A stretch of 9,171 nucleotides of DNA from an uncultured Clostridia bacterium (GTDB taxonomy: Bacteria > Bacillota > Clostridia > TANB77 > CAG-508), in NCBI GenBank assembly GCA_947628885.1, contig CANRBO010000045.1, positions 1-9,171 of the forward strand, written 5' to 3'. Position 1 is the stretch's first letter, and each line of letters starts with the position of its first letter. Below are positions 5,728 to 9,171 of this stretch, piece by piece. The notes beneath the pieces are model-generated. The model did no database searches. It saw nothing but the letters and a program-made list of their open reading frames with translations, and had not been told where the DNA came from. Position numbers and translations under genes: made by a program.

Positions 5728-6721
5728 TTATAATATTACCTTTTCAAAGTACTCTTTTAATGTTTTTTCTACTTCTAGCTTTGTTTCTAAATGATTAATT
5801 GTATCTCTTAATTGAGAAGCATTAGGCATATTTTTTATGTAGTAGCAGATATGTTTCCTCATTTCTTTTATTCCTATATTTTCTCCTTTTTCTTGCACTT
5901 CTAAATTTATATGTTCTAAAATAATCGATAGTATTTCTTCACTGCTAATTTTTCTAATAGGCTTTCCTTCAAAATAATTTTGAATATGTTCAAATATCCA
6001 AGGATTTCCTAAGCTTGCTCTTGAGACCATTATTCCGGTCGCATCCTGTTTGTTCTATGATTTTTTTTGCATCATAAACAGTTTTTATATCGCCATTTCC
6101 TATAACAGGTATATTTACATTTTCTTTTACCTTTTTTATTATATCCCAGTCTGCTACTCCTGAATAAAACTCTGCTCTAGTTCGCCCATGTATTGTTATT
6201 GCTGATGCTCCTGCCTGTTCTATTGCTTTTGCATTTTCTACTGCTGTGATATGCTCATTATCCCAGCCCTTTCTTATCTTAACAGTTACTGGAACACGTG
6301 AATTTTGGCTGACAGATTTGGTTATATCGTATACCTTATTTGTATCTAAAAGTAGCTTACTTCCGTCACCATTTTTCACTATTTTCGGTGCTGGACAACC
6401 CATATTTATATCAATAATGTCTATATCATAATTATCACATATAAACTTAGCACTATAAGCCATTGAATCTGTATCACTTCCAAAAATCTGAACTGCAATA
6501 GGTCTTTTTTCTCCAGTTGTATCTAATAATTTTTTCGTTTTTTCATCTCCATAAAATAATGCCCTACTACTTATCATCTCAGTAACTACTAAACCTGGAT
6601 TAAACTTTTCACAAATAATGCGAAAAGCCCTATCGGTTAAACCTGCCATAGGACCTAAAATTATATTATTTTCTAATTCTACATTACCTATTTGTAACTT
6701 TGTAATCTTTTTATCGTTCAA
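5728..6721 (-). pseudogene. dusB: dusB-type tRNA-dihydrouridine synthase, disrupted by a one-base frameshift
   Basis: Two overlapping frames encode one DusB-family protein of about 330 residues, normal for the family, which reduces uridine to dihydrouridine in tRNA D loops using FMN and NADPH. The first frame holds the FMN-site start GPMAGLTDRAFR (23-34), active-site C109 in NMGCPAPKIVKNGDGS, K148 in VKIRKGW, H178 in IHGRTR and GNGD (208-211). After TGCD (228) the frame shifts: the sequence GACCGG should read GACGG, which would continue as GIMVSRASLGNPWIF and the C-terminal tRNA-binding helical domain. The extra C lies at 6037-6038. Everything else is intact, so this is a recent mutation or a sequence error. 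The start is TTG at 6719-6721 with AAGGA about ten bases upstream; the next Met (25) would cut into the barrel. Confidence 0.88.
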
Positions 6722-6744
6722 ATTTCTACTTTCCTTACTTTTCT

Positions 6745-6876
6745 CATTTTTTTATATAATTTTATTTATCTTTGTTTTCTTTTTATTTCATTTTTATTTA
6801 ATTTAATTTTATTTTATCTTTATTTCATTTTTATTCAGTTTTGTTTTAGCTTTATTACATTTTTCTTTATTTTCAT
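6745..6876. repeat. T-rich low-complexity gap between rodA and dusB
   Basis: The 155-bp gap is nearly all T and A with scattered C and G on the plus strand (A-rich on the transcript). TTTATTTCATTTTTATT occurs twice (6782-6798 and 6819-6835), and TTTTATTT-like units fill the remainder. I see no terminator hairpin and no convincing promoter; the stretch would be an unstructured leader or linker of a rodA-dusB transcript. It resembles the 1510-1688 tract in composition but lacks the exact TTATCTTA octamer. Confidence 0.5.
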
Positions 6877-8016
6877 TTATTTATTTCTAGTCCAAAATTC
6901 TCCACTTTTTTGTCCAACAAATATTGCTTTTTGCCTTCTACCACTTATATTTAATAACATTGCTATCATGATAAAGTTACTCAAAAGCGAACTTCCACCA
7001 TAACTTACAAATGGTAATGGCACTCCTGTAATAGGTAACAATCCCATTGTCATGCCGATATTTTCAATCATATGGAAGAAAAATATTCCTGCTATTCCCG
7101 CTGAAATTATTGTACCTAAATCATCTTTTGCAGTTTTAGAAACATATAATGCCTTAGTTATCAGCACAACATACAGTATAATAACGGCTCCCGCTATAAT
7201 AAATCCCATTTCTTCACCTATAACAGAAAATATAAAATCAGTTGATTTTGGATATAAGAACCCTAATTGAGTTTGGTTTCCCTTTAATAATCCCATACCC
7301 AAAAGCTCTCCAGCTCCTATTGCAATTTTTGACTGTGTTAGGTTATAGCCTGATCCTCTAGGATCTAATTCAGGATTTAAGAATACATCTATTCTTTTTT
7401 TAGCATGTTCTGGTAAAACAAATTTATACATCAATGGTACTGTAATTGCCACTAAAACAACTGACACTATAATATATCTTCTGTCTATTCCAGCCACAAA
7501 AATCATAAATAAAAATGATATTATAAAAGCTATCGCAGTTCCATAATCCGGCTGTTTTACTATTAATGCTACTGGTATTGCAAAAACAGCTAATATCAAA
7601 AGTAATCTAGTTGGTCTACTTATCTCTTTTGGACCTTTTTTCTTCATCCTTGACATAATTAATCCCAAAAAAACTATTAAGATTATTTTTGCAAATTCTG
7701 ACGGTTGAACAGAAAATGTTCCAAAAGAAAACCAACTTGTTGCTCCTGATATTGGTGTTGTAAATAATACAGCAACTAAACATCCTAAAATTAATACATA
7801 TAAAATTGGAGATATTTTTGAAATCGTATCATAATCTATAAATATAAATATTATAAAAAATGGTATGCTAACTCCTATCCAAGTTAGCTGTTTATAAAAT
7901 TCTTCTTGTCCTGTGCTTTCTGTAGCTGAATATATCGCAAATAATCCTATTATTACTAATAGGATTGTACATATTAATATAGACCATTCAAGATTTTTAG
8001 TTATCTTTTTTTTCAT
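6877..8016 (-). CDS. rodA: RodA, SEDS-family peptidoglycan glycosyltransferase
   Basis: A 379-residue polytopic membrane protein with about ten hydrophobic segments, normal length for RodA. SEDS proteins polymerise lipid II into glycan strands together with a class B penicillin-binding protein; RodA serves side-wall elongation. Visible marks are W95 in GATSWFSFG, QPSE (105-108), KQPDYGTA (154-161), RIDVFLNPELDPRGSGYN (208-225), QSKIAIGAGELLGMGL (228-243) and STDFIFSVIGEE (258-269), whose D260 should be the essential SEDS aspartate. The C-terminus has the signature NIGMTMGLLPITGVPLPFVS followed by YGGSS. The PEDP-like segment and gene position favour RodA over FtsW. It starts 11 bp after the minE stop with AAGGGG four bases upstream, overlapping the end of minE, so coupled translation with the min genes is likely. 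Confidence 0.94.
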   Translation of the reverse strand: MKKKITKNLEWSILICTILLVIIGLFAIYSATESTGQEEFYKQLTWIGVSIPFFIIFIFIDYDTISKISPILYVLILGCLVAVLFTTPISGATSWFSFGTFSVQPSEFAKIILIVFLGLIMSRMKKKGPKEISRPTRLLLILAVFAIPVALIVKQPDYGTAIAFIISFLFMIFVAGIDRRYIIVSVVLVAITVPLMYKFVLPEHAKKRIDVFLNPELDPRGSGYNLTQSKIAIGAGELLGMGLLKGNQTQLGFLYPKSTDFIFSVIGEEMGFIIAGAVIILYVVLITKALYVSKTAKDDLGTIISAGIAGIFFFHMIENIGMTMGLLPITGVPLPFVSYGGSSLLSNFIMIAMLLNISGRRQKAIFVGQKSGEFWTRNK

Positions 8017-8027
8017 TTTTCCCCTTT

Positions 8028-8723
8028 TTATTTACTAACTTTTTTCTTTTTAGTATTTTTACTGCCTGTTGTTTTTTTCTTTGTAGTTTCTTTTTTAGGC
8101 TTACTTTCATCTTTAGAATCAACTTTATTTTCAACAGTTTGATTTTCTTCTATATTCTCATTTGCTACTGTCACATTATCTTGTACTATATCATCCTGTG
8201 TAACATTTTCTTTTACTACATCATCTTGTGCAACATCTGCTTTTACAGCGTCGTTCTGTGCAATATCTTCTTTTATTTCAGTTGTTTGATTACCATTTTC
8301 ATTTTTCTTTTTAGATTTTTTTGAACTACCAGTAGACGACTTTTTTGAGTTGTCAACAGTAACGTCAATATTATTTTCATTATTGCCCAATTCTTCTAAT
8401 TTTATTTTATTTGTCCTTTTTCTAGTTTCACTTTTAATTCCCACTATTGGAATATTGGCATAAAGTGCCGGTGCCCCTGTAGTTCCGTCACTATTTTGCT
8501 TATTTGTTAATTTAACATCAATTTCTTTTTCATCAATCTCTATGTATTTCTTTATTACTTCAATTATTTCTTGTTTCATCATTTCAAGAAAATCAGCTGA
8601 TACATTTGCTCTGTCTTGCAAAAGAACTAAATGTAATCTTTCCTTTGCCTCATCCTTATTTAATTTATCAAGGTCTTGTTTCTTTCCCATTTTTTTGAAA
8701 ACACTCATAATGTTCTTGAACAT
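8028..8723 (-). CDS. minE: MinE cell-division topological specificity factor with long repetitive charged tail
   Basis: Residues 1-97 of 231 are a complete MinE. They comprise an amphipathic N-terminal membrane-targeting helix (MFKNIMSVFKKM), the MinD-contact segment ERLHLVLLQDRANVSADFLE (28-47) and the dimer-forming strand-helix region ending in PALYANIPIVGIK (85-97). MinE releases MinD from the membrane by stimulating its ATPase and so drives placement of the division site. Typical MinE proteins are about 85-100 residues. The remaining 134 residues are low complexity: a Lys/Ser/Asn linker, about three and a half ten-residue repeats (151-185) and a Lys-rich end (KKKTTGSKNTKKKKVSK). An in-frame TTG at 8747 lies upstream, but GGAGG seven bases before the ATG at 8723 decides the start. 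It follows minD by 98 bp and precedes rodA by 11 bp. Confidence 0.9.
   Translation of the reverse strand: MFKNIMSVFKKMGKKQDLDKLNKDEAKERLHLVLLQDRANVSADFLEMMKQEIIEVIKKYIEIDEKEIDVKLTNKQNSDGTTGAPALYANIPIVGIKSETRKRTNKIKLEELGNNENNIDVTVDNSKKSSTGSSKKSKKKNENGNQTTEIKEDIAQNDAVKADVAQDDVVKENVTQDDIVQDNVTVANENIEENQTVENKVDSKDESKPKKETTKKKTTGSKNTKKKKVSK
8184..8273 (-). repeat. Three tandem 30-bp repeats inside minE
   Basis: Units 8184-8213, 8214-8243 and 8244-8273 each encode ten residues: KEDIAQNDAV, KADVAQDDVV and KENVTQDDIV in coding order. A half unit QDNVT follows (down to 8169). The first two units in plus-strand order differ at five of 30 bases; the third has diverged further. The length keeps the frame, as expected if the tail grew by in-frame duplication. 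Confidence 0.8.
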
Positions 8724-8730
8724 CTCTCTT

Positions 8731-8739
8731 CCTCCACCT
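8731..8739 (-). promoter_or_regulatory. Strong ribosome binding site setting the minE start
   Basis: The minus strand reads AGGTGGAGG, with GGAGG ending seven bases before the ATG at 8721-8723. In the longer frame from TTG at 8747 this same stretch would have to be translated as Gly-Gly-Gly, which argues against that start. Confidence 0.8.
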
Positions 8740-8770
8740 AAAAACAATTTCTATTTTTTGCAATTTTCTA

Positions 8771-8797
8771 TTACAAAAAGTAATATTTCTTTTGTAA
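8771..8797. repeat. Short inverted repeat in the minD-minE gap
   Basis: TTACAAAA (8771-8778) and TTTTGTAA (8790-8797) are perfect 8-bp reverse complements around an 11-base loop. It is the only clear fold in the 98-bp gap between minD and minE. The weak stem could be an RNA processing or attenuation point, or chance in AT-rich DNA. Confidence 0.35.
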
Positions 8798-8821
8798 CTA
8801 TTTCACTATATTAAATAATCA

Positions 8822-9171
8822 CTATTTTTTTCGATTTTTTTTCATCCTACTCCAAAAGCCTTCTTTTTTTCTGCCGGGTATTGTTACCTCTATATTGTCA
8901 CCCAATATTCTTCTTGCTATCTCCATATAAGCCTTCCCTGAAGGAGCTTTTTTATTTGATACAGCTGGCTCTCCTTTATTAGTTTGAGTAATTATATTTT
9001 CATCTTCCGGAACAACCCCTATTAAATCTATTGATAATAAATCTAATATGTCTTCGACATCCATCATCTCGCCTTTTTTAACCATTTCTGGTCTTAACCT
9101 ATTAATTATTAATTCCGGATTTCTTATCTCGGACGCCTCCAGCAAACCAATTATTCTATCTGCATCACGAA
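8822..9171 (-). CDS. minD: MinD septum-site ATPase, C-terminal part (start beyond window)
   Basis: About 115 C-terminal residues of MinD, open to the right edge. The visible sequence begins RDADRIIGLLEASEI and continues with LIINRLRPEMVKKGEMM and DVEDILDLLSIDLIGVVPEDE. Then come TNKGEPAV and AYMEIARRILGDN, all typical of MinD. The Walker A and switch regions lie outside. MinD is a membrane-bound ParA-like ATPase that recruits MinC, which blocks FtsZ assembly, and MinE. The C-terminal membrane-targeting helix would be GFWSRMKKNRKK, which is short on hydrophobic residues and unusually basic after the Met compared with the usual FLxRLKRLF-type end. The stop is TAG at 8822-8824. minC would be expected just upstream, outside the window. 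Confidence 0.93.
   Translation of the reverse strand, partial: RDADRIIGLLEASEIRNPELIINRLRPEMVKKGEMMDVEDILDLLSIDLIGVVPEDENIITQTNKGEPAVSNKKAPSGKAYMEIARRILGDNIEVTIPGRKKEGFWSRMKKNRKK

Noticed and set aside
5728..6030. Separate 100-residue gene starting MVSRASLGNPW
   Set aside because: It is the C-terminal third of DusB in a shifted frame; the sequence joins the upstream frame exactly if one base is removed.
6718..6747. Nine-codon leader ORF overlapping the dusB TTG start
   Set aside because: It reads MRKVRKVEI and ends at TGA overlapping TTG, but such short ORFs are frequent by chance and it has no ribosome site of its own that I can see.
8139..8324. Plus-strand ORF with repeating ILCNIFFYY units
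   Set aside because: This is the antisense shadow of the 30-bp repeats in the minE tail, not a membrane protein.

Overview
The window is very AT-rich DNA from a low-G+C Firmicute, most likely a member of the Clostridia. The main reasons are the minD-minE-rodA order, a MazF that matches my memory of the Bacillus EndoA type almost motif for motif, and a GerS/LolA-like gene next to mazF. No phylogenetic marker long enough to name a genus is present. All genes except one lie on the minus strand.

Layout from high to low coordinates, which is the direction of transcription for most genes. The 3' part of minD enters from the right edge. It is followed by minE, which carries a long repetitive charged tail, and by rodA; together these form a cell-division and cell-shape block. 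After a 155-bp T-rich gap (A-rich on the transcript) comes dusB, broken by a single extra base. The dusB to gerS-like gap holds a 200-bp element with perfect 22-bp terminal inverted repeats and a relatively GC-rich, foldable interior. Next come a membrane-anchored GerS/LolA-like gene and a mazF toxin gene without a visible antitoxin. A strong bidirectional terminator separates mazF from the only plus-strand gene, an HD-GYP phosphodiesterase-type protein. Diverging from it on the minus strand are pgeF (laccase-domain, YfiH/YlmD family) and a family 4 uracil-DNA glycosylase gene. Then come a 220-bp gap packed with degenerate TAAGATAA repeats, a GltD-like flavoprotein, and finally a tRNA-Met (CAT) with its own consensus promoter, cut by the left edge.

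Functionally this is mostly housekeeping: division-site placement (MinD, MinE), wall elongation (RodA), tRNA modification (DusB), wall-precursor quality control (PgeF), DNA repair (UDG) and nitrogen/redox metabolism (GltD-like). Two genes may act in signalling or stress (HD-GYP, MazF) and one possibly in spore germination (GerS-like). I found no defence island, CRISPR array, prophage or biosynthetic cluster. The parts least explained by known families are the 200-bp inverted-repeat element, the repetitive MinE tail, the mazF without partner next to the GerS-like gene, and the TAAGATAA repeat tract.
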